Part shown: piece by piece, positions 1 through 5,650 of the stretch
How the letters are laid out: each line of letters starts with the position of its first letter
How positions within the stretch are numbered: the stretch's first letter is position 1
Assembly (NCBI RefSeq): GCF_024699075.1
Contig: NZ_JAILQF010000116.1
Location: 1-5,650 of the forward strand
DNA from: Butyrivibrio sp.
GTDB taxonomy: Bacteria > Bacillota_A > Clostridia > Lachnospirales > Lachnospiraceae
Reading direction: 5' to 3'
DNA: 5,650 nucleotides
Program-made: the position numbers and the translations under genes
Notes under the pieces: generated by a model
Database searches by the model: none
Seen by the model: the letters and a program-made list of their open reading frames with translations, nothing else
Told to the model about the DNA's origin: nothing

Positions 1-519
1 CTCACCTTCATGATTCATTCCCATTTCAACAACAGCAACTTCAGTAGTACTGTCTATTCTGAAAAGAGTTCTTGGAACACCTATGTTGTTGTTATAATTG
101 CCCTCTGTAGCTATGACCTTGTACTTTTGGGAAAGTACAGAAGCTATCATATCCTTCATCGTAGTCTTTCCAACGCTTCCTGTTACAGCAATAACAGGAA
201 TATGGAACTGCATACGATAGTAGCTTGCAAGATCTCCAACAGCAAGAAGGGTATCAGGTACAAGAACATAAAACTTGCCCGGAACCTTTTCTTCAGGCTC
301 TTTGGAAACAACTGCTCCTACAGCTCCTGCCTTAAGCGCAGAATTAACAAACGCATGTCCATCCATCTTCTCTCCGACTATGGCTATGAACAGATCGCCT
401 GCCTGTGCCTTCCTATTATCAGAAATGACACGTCTTATAACTGTATCTTCAGAAATATCCGGTGTTATAAGAGTACCATTTGTTGCTTCGATAATTTGCT
501 TAAGCGTAATATTTTCCAT
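1..519 (-). CDS. murF: UDP-N-acetylmuramoyl-tripeptide--D-alanyl-D-alanine ligase, N-terminal part (partial)
   Basis: MurF is the cytoplasmic ATP-dependent ligase that joins D-Ala-D-Ala to UDP-MurNAc-tripeptide, giving the UDP-MurNAc-pentapeptide. The visible 173 residues begin MENITLKQII at the ATG at 519-517 and run off the left edge. Residues 1-85 fit the Mur N-terminal substrate-binding domain, with DNRKAQAGDLFIAI-like and KMDGHAFV-like segments. The Mur-ligase P-loop is at residues 114-120 (GSVGKTT), followed by GNYNNNIGVP (140-149) and EMGMNHEGE (165-173). The EMGMNHxGE and N-N-N-I-G-x-P motifs favour MurF over MurE or MurC. The family is usually about 450 residues, so roughly the first 40% is present, with no frameshift seen. 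It lies 70 bp downstream of ddl on the same strand, which makes its D-Ala-D-Ala substrate. The start is supported by an AAAGGA ribosome-binding site. Identification is confident; only the missing C-terminus is unknown. Confidence 0.95.
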   Translation of the reverse strand, partial: MENITLKQIIEATNGTLITPDISEDTVIRRVISDNRKAQAGDLFIAIVGEKMDGHAFVNSALKAGAVGAVVSKEPEEKVPGKFYVLVPDTLLAVGDLASYYRMQFHIPVIAVTGSVGKTTMKDMIASVLSQKYKVIATEGNYNNNIGVPRTLFRIDSTTEVAVVEMGMNHEGE

Positions 520-523
520 GTTT

Positions 524-529
524 TCCTTT
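524..529 (-). promoter_or_regulatory. ribosome-binding site of murF
   Basis: On the minus strand AAAGGA ends 4 nt before the ATG at 519-517. It is a moderate Shine-Dalgarno match at slightly short spacing. It fixes the murF start, because the encoded residues directly after this ATG already match the MurF N-terminus. Confidence 0.7.
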
Positions 530-564
530 CAGGTATTAAACGCCTTGTGGATTGTATATAGATT

Positions 565-593
565 ATAATAATACGTTATATCGGTAATATCAA
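565..593 (-). promoter_or_regulatory. candidate internal sigma-A promoter for murF
   Basis: Read on the minus strand, TTGATA (593-588) and TATTAT (570-565) are separated by exactly 17 bp. Each hexamer matches the sigma-A consensus at 5 of 6 positions. The ddl stop codon TGA (592-590) lies inside the -35 box. Transcription would start near 557, giving a leader of about 38 nt before murF. A second exact TATAAT at 567-562 overlaps the -10 box but would need a 20-bp spacer. The gap is AT-rich, so a chance match is possible, and murF may also be read through from ddl. Confidence 0.42.
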
Positions 594-1690
594 TTTGTAC
601 TTATTATATCACTATTTGTAGTATATCTGCGACGCCACTTTTCAAGAGCATCTACTACGATAAGCTGGCAAAGGTCATCATATTCTATTCCGGTTACGCC
701 AGCTTCCTGAGGTACAAGGCTTGTAGGTGTCATTCCCGGAAGTGTATTAACTTCAAGGAAATAGATATTGTCATCTGCATCTACAATAAAGTCAGAACGT
801 GAATAGGTTCTAAGTTCAAGTGTCTCATGAACTTTAACAGCCATCTCGCCCATCTTTTTGGCAAGATCCTCAGAAAGTCTTCCAGGGCAGATGTGATCAG
901 CACCTGTGGAAGTATACTTATTCTCATAGTTATATCCGCCTTCGATAGGAACGATCTCTACGCTTGGAAGTGCCTTTCCTTTAAGAACTGCATTAGTAAA
1001 TTCGCGTCCTTCAATAAACTGCTCGATAAGAACATCGCTTCCATAATCAAGAACATTTCTAAGAGCTGGCTCAAGCTCTTTTTCATCCTTAATAATATAT
1101 ACGCCAACAGATGATCCACCTGTAGGAGTCTTAACTACGCAGGGAACCTCGTTCTCTTTGATCATTCTCGGTATATCATCCTGTGTTACACCTGTATAAG
1201 AGTGCCATTTAGGAGTATTAACGCCCTGTGGAGCTACCATCTGCTTGGTCATTATCTTATCCATACCAATAGCTGCTCCTACATGGCCTGATCCTGTATA
1301 AGGAACTCCAAGAAGGTCAAATGTTGCCTGCACGCGGCCATCTTCGCCATTAAGTCCGTGAAGGGCTATAAATACAACATCTGCCTTAGTACAGATTTCG
1401 AGAACTCCTTTTCCAAAAAGAGATGGACTCTTAAACTTACGCTCTGAACGGACCTTCTCAAGATCGGGAGTAAGTCCGTCAAAAGTTACATCCTTAAGCT
1501 CAGGAAGATTATCAAAAAGCATCTGAGGATTGGCAACAACGTCATCTCCCATCTCCTCAAGTCCCATATACATATCTACAAGAACAGCTCTGTGTCCCTT
1601 TCTTCTGAGAGCTCCACATACCTTTGTTCCTGAGATAAAAGAAATCTCGCGTTCTGTGGAAAGACCTCCACATAATACAACTATATTCAT
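590..1690 (-). CDS. ddl: D-alanine--D-alanine ligase
   Basis: Ddl is a cytoplasmic ATP-grasp enzyme that condenses two D-alanines, supplying MurF. The 366-residue protein shows the family motifs in order: CGGLSTEREISFISG at 7-21 (E13 corresponds to E15 of E. coli DdlB), ALHGLNGEDG at 109-118, the ATP-binding segment KTPTGGSSVGV at 187-197, EQFIEGREFTNAVL at 223-236, the omega-loop YNYENKY at 253-259, and the metal/ATP site LEVNTLPGMT at 312-321. Tyr259 fits the DdlB Tyr216 position and S193/S194 fit the catalytic serine region, which indicates D-Ala-D-Ala rather than VanA-type D-Ala-D-lactate specificity. The protein is about 60 residues longer than DdlB, mainly at residues 41-100, as is common in longer Firmicutes Ddl proteins. 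It ends in a short basic tail (KWRRRY). It lies 18 bp after the dipeptidase gene, so the two are likely on one transcript. The ATG at 1690-1688 is supported by an AAGAGG site. Confidence 0.97.
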   Translation of the reverse strand: MNIVVLCGGLSTEREISFISGTKVCGALRRKGHRAVLVDMYMGLEEMGDDVVANPQMLFDNLPELKDVTFDGLTPDLEKVRSERKFKSPSLFGKGVLEICTKADVVFIALHGLNGEDGRVQATFDLLGVPYTGSGHVGAAIGMDKIMTKQMVAPQGVNTPKWHSYTGVTQDDIPRMIKENEVPCVVKTPTGGSSVGVYIIKDEKELEPALRNVLDYGSDVLIEQFIEGREFTNAVLKGKALPSVEIVPIEGGYNYENKYTSTGADHICPGRLSEDLAKKMGEMAVKVHETLELRTYSRSDFIVDADDNIYFLEVNTLPGMTPTSLVPQEAGVTGIEYDDLCQLIVVDALEKWRRRYTTNSDIISTN

Positions 1691-1696
1691 AATAAA

Positions 1697-1702
1697 CCTC
1701 TT
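1697..1702 (-). promoter_or_regulatory. ribosome-binding site of ddl
   Basis: AAGAGG on the minus strand lies 6 nt upstream of the ddl ATG, inside the 18-bp gap after the dipeptidase stop codon (TAA, 1711-1709). The gap is too short for an obvious separate promoter, which supports co-transcription of the two genes. Confidence 0.75.
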
Positions 1703-1708
1703 TACTTC

Positions 1709-3157
1709 TTATGCATCTGATCTGGCATAAGAATTCTTCATTACATTACTTGCTTCTTTAAGAACTGATGAAAGGACTTTGGCAGTCTCTTCCTGTACCA
1801 TTTTGGCTGTCTCATTATTAGCCTTCTCACTGATCTTTACAAGGGCTGCTCCCTTAGCCTTCTTCAGCTCAGCATCGTAACGATTTATGATCTCGTGGCT
1901 CTTTCCATGAACCTTGAGCTGATATCTTTCAATAAGGTTAAGACTTGTCTTATAGGAAGCGTTGGCAAGCGCTCCGATAAGTCTGCTGTTCCAGTAGAAG
2001 GAATCAGTTGATACATCACCATCTGTATTTCCAAGAAATTCTGGAACTTCATTAATATTAACGTACATAGGAATCATAACGTTGAATACATTAGATCCAA
2101 ATGCTACCCACTGAATAGCAGGGCTGTCAGATCTTATCTGAAGAAGTGACATAAAGTCTGTACGGTTTACACCAATTGAACGGAATGCCCCGCGCATTGA
2201 TGGATCTCCGTAGCTTCCATAGGGATCAAACGGTGTACCCTGGAAGTGACTTGAAAGAAGATATTTAACATCTTCTTCTGTGATCTTCTTCTCAGGAATA
2301 AGGGACCATGGAATATCATTGGAATCAGGCCTGTAATCTGCTGAAGGGCCATCCCAGTAATAAGTATGGGGATTAAGATATCTCTCCATATACCATGCTC
2401 TTGGTGTGTTATATACATGGTCTGCATCTTCGTGTGAACCAAAGGCATATCTTGCATTAAAGCCTTCTGAGATAGACAGATCAAGATGACCTTTTTCAAT
2501 AAACTCTCTCATATCTGCTGAGCACATATGCTCTTTCTGAGCGCCAAGTGCATCATCCAAGTCAAAAAGGTCTATTCCCATCTGGTTGGGCATAACAACA
2601 TAAGCTTCATCCGGAACTCTTCTTGCTATCCAGTGATGACCACCTATTGTCTCAAGCCACCATACTTCATCCTTATCAGAAAAGCCTATACCGTTCATCT
2701 CATAAGTTCCGTACTTTTCAAGAAGTGATCCAAGACGGATAACACCTTCTCTTGCGCTCTTAATATAAGGAAGTGTCAGAACCACAAGATCCTCTTCTCC
2801 TATGCCACCTTTTTTAAGTGATGCATCAAGACAAGGGTCAAGACCCTGAACTCTTTCATTGGATGTGATAGTTTCTGTCGCTGTCATCGCAACGCCTGCA
2901 GCATTAATACCGCTTGCAGCCCAGATTCCTTCGCCCTCAACAGCATTAGGAACGCAGGTGTACTGCATTGGATCATCCGGAAGATCGATCTTGGCCTGTG
3001 AAATAACAGATTTATATTTTCTTGGCTGATCTTCAGGTTTTACTACAGTGAATTTCTTTGGTGTATATCCGCCGGCACCTGAATCATCATTTCGTGCCAT
3101 CATGGTTGAACCATCGTAAGATGCTTTTTTACCTACAAGTATTGTTGTACAAGGCAT
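1709..3157 (-). CDS. C69-family dipeptidase (PepD/PepDA-like Ntn hydrolase)
   Basis: This 482-residue protein belongs to the peptidase C69 family (lactobacillal PepD/PepDA type). These are cytoplasmic Ntn-hydrolases that cleave dipeptides using an N-terminal cysteine. Family marks: CTTILVGKKASYDGSTMMARNDD at residues 3-25 with candidate nucleophile Cys3; GINAAGVAMTATETI at 83-97; and a long hallmark block at about 155-192 containing GIGFSDKDEVWWLET, GGHHWIARRVPDEAYVV and NQ. The last ~55 residues are Lys/Ala/Glu-rich and probably helical. Length is normal for the family, and no signal peptide or membrane segment is visible. Only Met-Pro precedes Cys3, so both residues must be removed if Cys3 is to act as the N-terminal nucleophile. 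The start has an excellent AAGGAGG site. It is the first gene of the leftward ddl unit, which hints at, but does not prove, a role in amino-acid supply or peptide recycling for wall synthesis. The natural substrate cannot be told from sequence. Confidence 0.93.
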   Translation of the reverse strand: MPCTTILVGKKASYDGSTMMARNDDSGAGGYTPKKFTVVKPEDQPRKYKSVISQAKIDLPDDPMQYTCVPNAVEGEGIWAASGINAAGVAMTATETITSNERVQGLDPCLDASLKKGGIGEEDLVVLTLPYIKSAREGVIRLGSLLEKYGTYEMNGIGFSDKDEVWWLETIGGHHWIARRVPDEAYVVMPNQMGIDLFDLDDALGAQKEHMCSADMREFIEKGHLDLSISEGFNARYAFGSHEDADHVYNTPRAWYMERYLNPHTYYWDGPSADYRPDSNDIPWSLIPEKKITEEDVKYLLSSHFQGTPFDPYGSYGDPSMRGAFRSIGVNRTDFMSLLQIRSDSPAIQWVAFGSNVFNVMIPMYVNINEVPEFLGNTDGDVSTDSFYWNSRLIGALANASYKTSLNLIERYQLKVHGKSHEIINRYDAELKKAKGAALVKISEKANNETAKMVQEETAKVLSSVLKEASNVMKNSYARSDA

Positions 3158-3164
3158 AGTTTAT

Positions 3165-3171
3165 CCTCCTT
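3165..3171 (-). promoter_or_regulatory. ribosome-binding site of the C69 dipeptidase
   Basis: A full-consensus AAGGAGG on the minus strand lies 7 nt before the ATG at 3157-3155. It is the strongest Shine-Dalgarno site in the window. It fixes the start two codons before the candidate catalytic cysteine. Confidence 0.9.
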
Positions 3172-3180
3172 AAATTCTTA

Positions 3181-3202
3181 TTCAAAACTACTTCAAAACT
3201 TC
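3181..3202. repeat. 11-bp tandem repeat in the divergent intergenic region
   Basis: Two adjacent units, TTCAAAACTAC (3181-3191) and TTCAAAACTTC (3192-3202), match at 10 of 11 positions. Their TTCAAA cores are one helical turn apart. The repeat sits just upstream of the dipeptidase Shine-Dalgarno site, and about 55-75 bp upstream of the predicted yfhO start of transcription. Such spacing resembles tandem sites bound by OmpR/PhoB-type response regulators. That reading is inference only; the repeat could also be chance in AT-rich DNA. Confidence 0.6.
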
Positions 3203-3220
3203 CTAATTAATGAATACGTG

Positions 3221-3250
3221 TTTACAATTTATAGCTGGTACACTTATAAT
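3221..3250 (+). promoter_or_regulatory. sigma-A promoter for the yfhO-like gene
   Basis: TTTACA (3221-3226, 5 of 6 to consensus) and a perfect TATAAT (3245-3250) are separated by 18 bp on the plus strand. Transcription should start near 3257, leaving a leader of about 150 nt before the ATG at 3407. A second TATAAT at 3331-3336 has no recognisable -35 box at suitable spacing. The match is good and the position between divergent genes is right. Confidence 0.65.
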
Positions 3251-3255
3251 TTAAC
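3228..3255 (-). promoter_or_regulatory. tentative promoter for the dipeptidase-ddl unit
   Basis: On the minus strand TATAAA (3233-3228) lies 16 bp after GTTAAA (3255-3250). The -10 box is good (5 of 6) but the -35 box is poor (3 of 6). If used, transcription starts near 3221 with a leader of about 64 nt, and the promoter overlaps the rightward one back to back. No better leftward promoter was found by eye between 3158 and 3300, though one could lie inside the start of the yfhO-like gene. Confidence 0.25.
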
Positions 3256-3360
3256 GTGTTATTTGGGGAGCTGTAATATTCTTTTAAGCTCAAAAAATTA
3301 AATCCAAACAATAATAAATTAAGCACTACCTATAATAACTTTAATCATGTAAAAACTCAA

Positions 3361-3392
3361 CCCGCTTACGGGAAGGTGATTTATAAGAGGGG
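3361..3392 (+). promoter_or_regulatory. leader segment with two alternative stems before the yfhO ribosome-binding site
   Basis: CCCG (3361-3364) can pair with CGGG (3369-3372) around a CTTA loop. Alternatively, the stretch 3361-3368 (CCCGCTTA) can pair with 3384-3391 (TAAGAGGG): seven Watson-Crick pairs with one G-A mismatch. The second fold would bury the AGAGGGG part of the ribosome-binding region; the first leaves it free. The two folds exclude each other, so the segment could act as a translational switch. No known riboswitch class is recognised, and the stems are short. Confidence 0.3.
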
Positions 3393-3397
3393 AAGGA
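3386..3397 (+). promoter_or_regulatory. ribosome-binding site of the yfhO-like gene
   Basis: The purine run AGAGGGGAAGGA contains AAGGA (3393-3397), 9 nt before the ATG at 3407. An in-frame TGA at 3377-3379, with no other usable start codon after it, means that ATG is the most upstream possible start. This settles the N-terminus. Confidence 0.75.
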
Positions 3398-3406
3398 TCA
3401 TCTGTA

Positions 3407-5650
3407 ATGACATCCATTTCATATACTGCCAAAAAGCATTTAAGTAATGAATTAAGGCAACATCTTATTTCCTTTGCCATAACTGTATGTGCTATGACCA
3501 TATTCTGCATCATTATGAGGATCACACCTTTTGGTGACAATACTTTTCTCTATGATGATGTAAGACGCGAATTCATTCAGTACTACGCTTATCTTAAAAA
3601 TGCCATCCTTGGAGATGGTAGCCTTGCTTATTCAAGAACCAAAGGCATGGGAGGCTCCATGCTGGGACTTTATGTCAACTACATGTCATCTCCTCTTAAT
3701 CTAATATATGTATTATTCCCGGTAAAAATGTTCCCAACAGTACTTACAATACTGCTTATATTCAGAATGGGTCTTTCATCTTTTACTGCAAATGTGTTTC
3801 TGACTCATGCAAATGTCAAAAGGTCTGTTCCTTTTTCTGTCTCTTTTTCCATGTCATTATGGGTATTTGTATCAGTGCTTAACCCTTTGTGGCTTGATGC
3901 GATCATCATGTTCCCGCTTCTTGCCTGCGCTGTACTTGAATTTTCGCGCGATACAAAATCTGTAAAAAAGCTCATTGCACTAGTACTCCTCACCTCAGTG
4001 CAGTTCTATCTTAACTACTATACTGCCTGTATGATGATGATATTTTTTGCTATATGGATGATCCTTAAATTTATCATGGGCATCATCAGATTCACAGACG
4101 GTCTTAAGGTAGCAACAGGACTTATTACCGGTATACTTCTTATATGCCCCGTTATCTATCCTGTATATCAGGAGCTCACACTTAGTGAAAAGAGTGTCGG
4201 CGGTTCCTTTATAAGTCTCTTATTTACAGATGCACACATAACCAATCCCTTAATGGTAATATCCAAGCTGTTTAGTTTTTCTATAGATGGTCAGCAGGTC
4301 ATGTTCGGAATGCCGCATCTTTTCTGCGGAACTGTTATGCTTCCTCTTCTTGTCTTTTTCTTTATAAACAAGGATATAGACAAGGCGATCAAAAAGCAGT
4401 GCGGCATACTTCTTTCAATACTATTTGTAAGCTTTTGTATATCACCTCTTGACCTTATATGGCATGCAGGCAATGTTCCAAACGGTTATCCATACAGATA
4501 TGCTTTCTTATTTGTGGCTGTTATGATCACATGCTGCGCATATTCTTTTGATATAATATTAGACCATTATATTGGTAAAAAATATACAGTCCCTGTTTTT
4601 ACAAATATTCAGGCATCATTTGCCATAACCTGCATTATTGAAATTATAGTTTTGGTATTCTCAAGAAGGCTCAATATGGGCTGGTTTTCAGTAAAATCCG
4701 GAATCATAAGCCTTTTAATTCTTGCAGCTGAATATATCCTGTGCCACATCCTTATGCGCAAAGACTATAAGTTTATATATGCAATCTTTGCTCTTATCTG
4801 CATCTGCGACCTTATGGTCAACCAGATCAAAATAGTCAGAGCTTCATACATGCCTTGCGAGACACTTTCAGAATATCAGGCAAGATATGATGATAAGAGT
4901 TCCAAGATCGAATCAATCAAAGATAAGGATGACAGCTTTTATCGCATAGAAGATATAGAATCAGATCCCTACGATAATATTAATGACGGCATGGTATACG
5001 ATTATCATTCTATATCTCATTACAGTACAGGCGATCACAAAAGCGTGCGTATGTTCCTCAAGTCATTGGGATTTAATTATAACCAATTGTATGATAAGTA
5101 CCTTGAAGGTAATACCAAAACTGCTGATTCTATTTTGAATATTAAATACCTTCTTACTAATCAAGGAACTGTTCAAAACGCTGATATCTTCCCAGCAGCT
5201 GTAGCTATTTCCAGTGATTCTTATCTTCCTTCAAACGGAGTTATTGACGATCCTTTTTACTTTCAGACTCTGATAGCAAGAGCTTTTGCAGGAATTGAAG
5301 ATAATAATGAAAATACAGATGATAGCGACCTCTTTGTAGCTGCATATATTGATAATATGAAACTATCTTCAAGTAAAGAAGATCAGATAGCTACTATGAC
5401 CATAGAGCTTACAACAAAGAGTGATGGCAACATTTATTTCTATTTACAAGATCTTGGTAATACTTCTCAGAACATGATCGTATCCATAGACGGCGTAGAT
5501 ATATCCGGATATGCCAATGCTTCTGCAATCAAAATATTAGATCTTGGATATAGGGATAAAGGCCAGCATGCAACCATAACCCTTACAGCTTATGGAGATC
5601 CCGCGGAAGCAGATTTTGGTAATCCACTCATCTTTACCGAAAATATGGAA
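3407..5650 (+). CDS. YfhO-family multi-pass membrane protein, C-terminus missing (partial)
   Basis: An open frame of 748 codons starts MTSISYTAKK and runs off the right edge. It matches the YfhO family: GT-C-like membrane proteins whose Bacillus member is linked to lipoteichoic acid glycosylation using a lipid-linked sugar. Seen here: a first membrane helix at about 20-38; the outer loop FLYDDVRREFIQYY (47-60) with D50/D51 as candidate GT-C catalytic acids; YS at 75-76 followed by GMGGS and YMSSPLNLIY; WLDAIIMFPL (162-171); FYLNYY (200-205); and NVPNGYPYRYAF (356-367). About a dozen hydrophobic helices extend to roughly residue 475. A soluble, presumably extracytoplasmic region follows, with the family-typical LNIKYLLTN near 577-585, an acidic Asn/Asp-rich loop (about residues 631-642) and a beta-rich segment. 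Family members are often 850-900 residues, so about 100-150 may be missing. It is divergent from the wall-precursor genes. The acceptor and sugar cannot be told; no CsbB- or GtcA-like partner is in the window. Confidence 0.88.
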   Translation, partial: MTSISYTAKKHLSNELRQHLISFAITVCAMTIFCIIMRITPFGDNTFLYDDVRREFIQYYAYLKNAILGDGSLAYSRTKGMGGSMLGLYVNYMSSPLNLIYVLFPVKMFPTVLTILLIFRMGLSSFTANVFLTHANVKRSVPFSVSFSMSLWVFVSVLNPLWLDAIIMFPLLACAVLEFSRDTKSVKKLIALVLLTSVQFYLNYYTACMMMIFFAIWMILKFIMGIIRFTDGLKVATGLITGILLICPVIYPVYQELTLSEKSVGGSFISLLFTDAHITNPLMVISKLFSFSIDGQQVMFGMPHLFCGTVMLPLLVFFFINKDIDKAIKKQCGILLSILFVSFCISPLDLIWHAGNVPNGYPYRYAFLFVAVMITCCAYSFDIILDHYIGKKYTVPVFTNIQASFAITCIIEIIVLVFSRRLNMGWFSVKSGIISLLILAAEYILCHILMRKDYKFIYAIFALICICDLMVNQIKIVRASYMPCETLSEYQARYDDKSSKIESIKDKDDSFYRIEDIESDPYDNINDGMVYDYHSISHYSTGDHKSVRMFLKSLGFNYNQLYDKYLEGNTKTADSILNIKYLLTNQGTVQNADIFPAAVAISSDSYLPSNGVIDDPFYFQTLIARAFAGIEDNNENTDDSDLFVAAYIDNMKLSSSKEDQIATMTIELTTKSDGNIYFYLQDLGNTSQNMIVSIDGVDISGYANASAIKILDLGYRDKGQHATITLTAYGDPAEADFGNPLIFTENME

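Larger units (their letters stand above)
3216..3260 (+). repeat. pair of ACGTGTT direct repeats bracketing the yfhO promoter
   Basis: ACGTGTT occurs at 3216-3222 and again at 3254-3260, 38 bp apart. The first copy touches the -35 box and the second covers the predicted transcription start of the rightward promoter. The placement would suit a repressor operator, but a single 7-mer match within 250 bp is expected by chance about once or twice, so support is weak. Confidence 0.3.

Noticed and set aside
10..568. Plus-strand ORFs of 183 and 97 codons opposite murF
   Set aside because: They lie antisense to murF, whose reverse-strand translation carries clear Mur-ligase motifs. The plus-strand products are Cys/Asn/Ser-rich with no family resemblance, as expected of shadow frames.
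890..1690. Possible VanA-type D-Ala-D-lactate ligase instead of Ddl
   Set aside because: The omega-loop reads YNYENKY with a tyrosine at the DdlB Tyr216 position, and no vanH- or vanX-like neighbour is present; MurF follows instead.
2167..2499. 110-codon minus-strand ORF inside the dipeptidase gene
   Set aside because: It is an out-of-frame reading within the C69 coding sequence, whose frame is supported by family motifs on both sides.
3268..3297. GAGCT...AGCTC inverted repeat followed by an A-run, as a possible terminator
   Set aside because: The stem is only 5 bp with a 14-nt loop. The T-tract is on the wrong side for the leftward strand, and the rightward strand has A's rather than T's after the stem. 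No gene ends here either, because the flanking genes are divergent.
3331..3336. Second TATAAT box upstream of yfhO
   Set aside because: No -35-like hexamer lies 16-18 bp upstream and there is no extended TGn motif, so it is a poor promoter compared with the one at 3221-3250.
3319..3540. 73-codon minus-strand ORF spanning the intergenic region and the yfhO start
   Set aside because: It overlaps the yfhO promoter leader and the well-supported yfhO N-terminus, and its product resembles nothing I recognise.

Overview
The window looks like chromosomal DNA from a low-GC Gram-positive bacterium. Clues are strong AAGGAGG-type Shine-Dalgarno sites, sigma-A-type promoter boxes, frequent ATA and AGA codons, and protein families typical of Firmicutes. 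The protein style suggests a Clostridia/Lachnospiraceae member, perhaps Butyrivibrio-like, but that assignment is an impression, not a computed result. I see no mobile element, CRISPR array, tRNA or rRNA, and no cluster resembling a new defence or biosynthetic system. This is mostly ordinary cell-envelope housekeeping DNA; the points of interest are regulatory.

Layout. Positions 1-3157 hold three genes read leftward, in transcription order: a C69-family dipeptidase (3157-1709), D-alanine--D-alanine ligase ddl (1690-590) and the N-terminal third of murF (519 to the left edge). The first two are 18 bp apart and almost certainly co-transcribed. A 70-bp gap separates ddl from murF and contains a good candidate internal promoter whose -35 box includes the ddl stop codon. 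A 249-bp divergent intergenic region (3158-3406) carries the control signals for both directions. From 3407 to the right edge runs one long rightward ORF without a stop. It is a YfhO-family multi-pass membrane protein (748 codons visible, C-terminus missing) that the six-frame listing omitted because it has no stop in the window.

How the genes fit together. Ddl makes D-Ala-D-Ala, and MurF attaches that dipeptide to the UDP-MurNAc-tripeptide, so the two enzymes act in consecutive cytoplasmic steps of peptidoglycan precursor synthesis. The C69 dipeptidase could feed amino acids to the pathway or recycle peptides, but this link rests on gene order only. YfhO-family proteins are GT-C-like membrane proteins; the Bacillus member has been linked to lipoteichoic acid glycosylation. 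The divergon may therefore pair peptidoglycan precursor supply with surface-polymer decoration.

Regulatory observations: a near-consensus promoter (TTTACA, 18 bp, TATAAT) for the yfhO-like gene, followed by a leader of about 150 nt with two mutually exclusive foldings near the ribosome-binding site; an 11-bp tandem repeat in the pepD-side leader; and a pair of ACGTGTT repeats bracketing the yfhO promoter.
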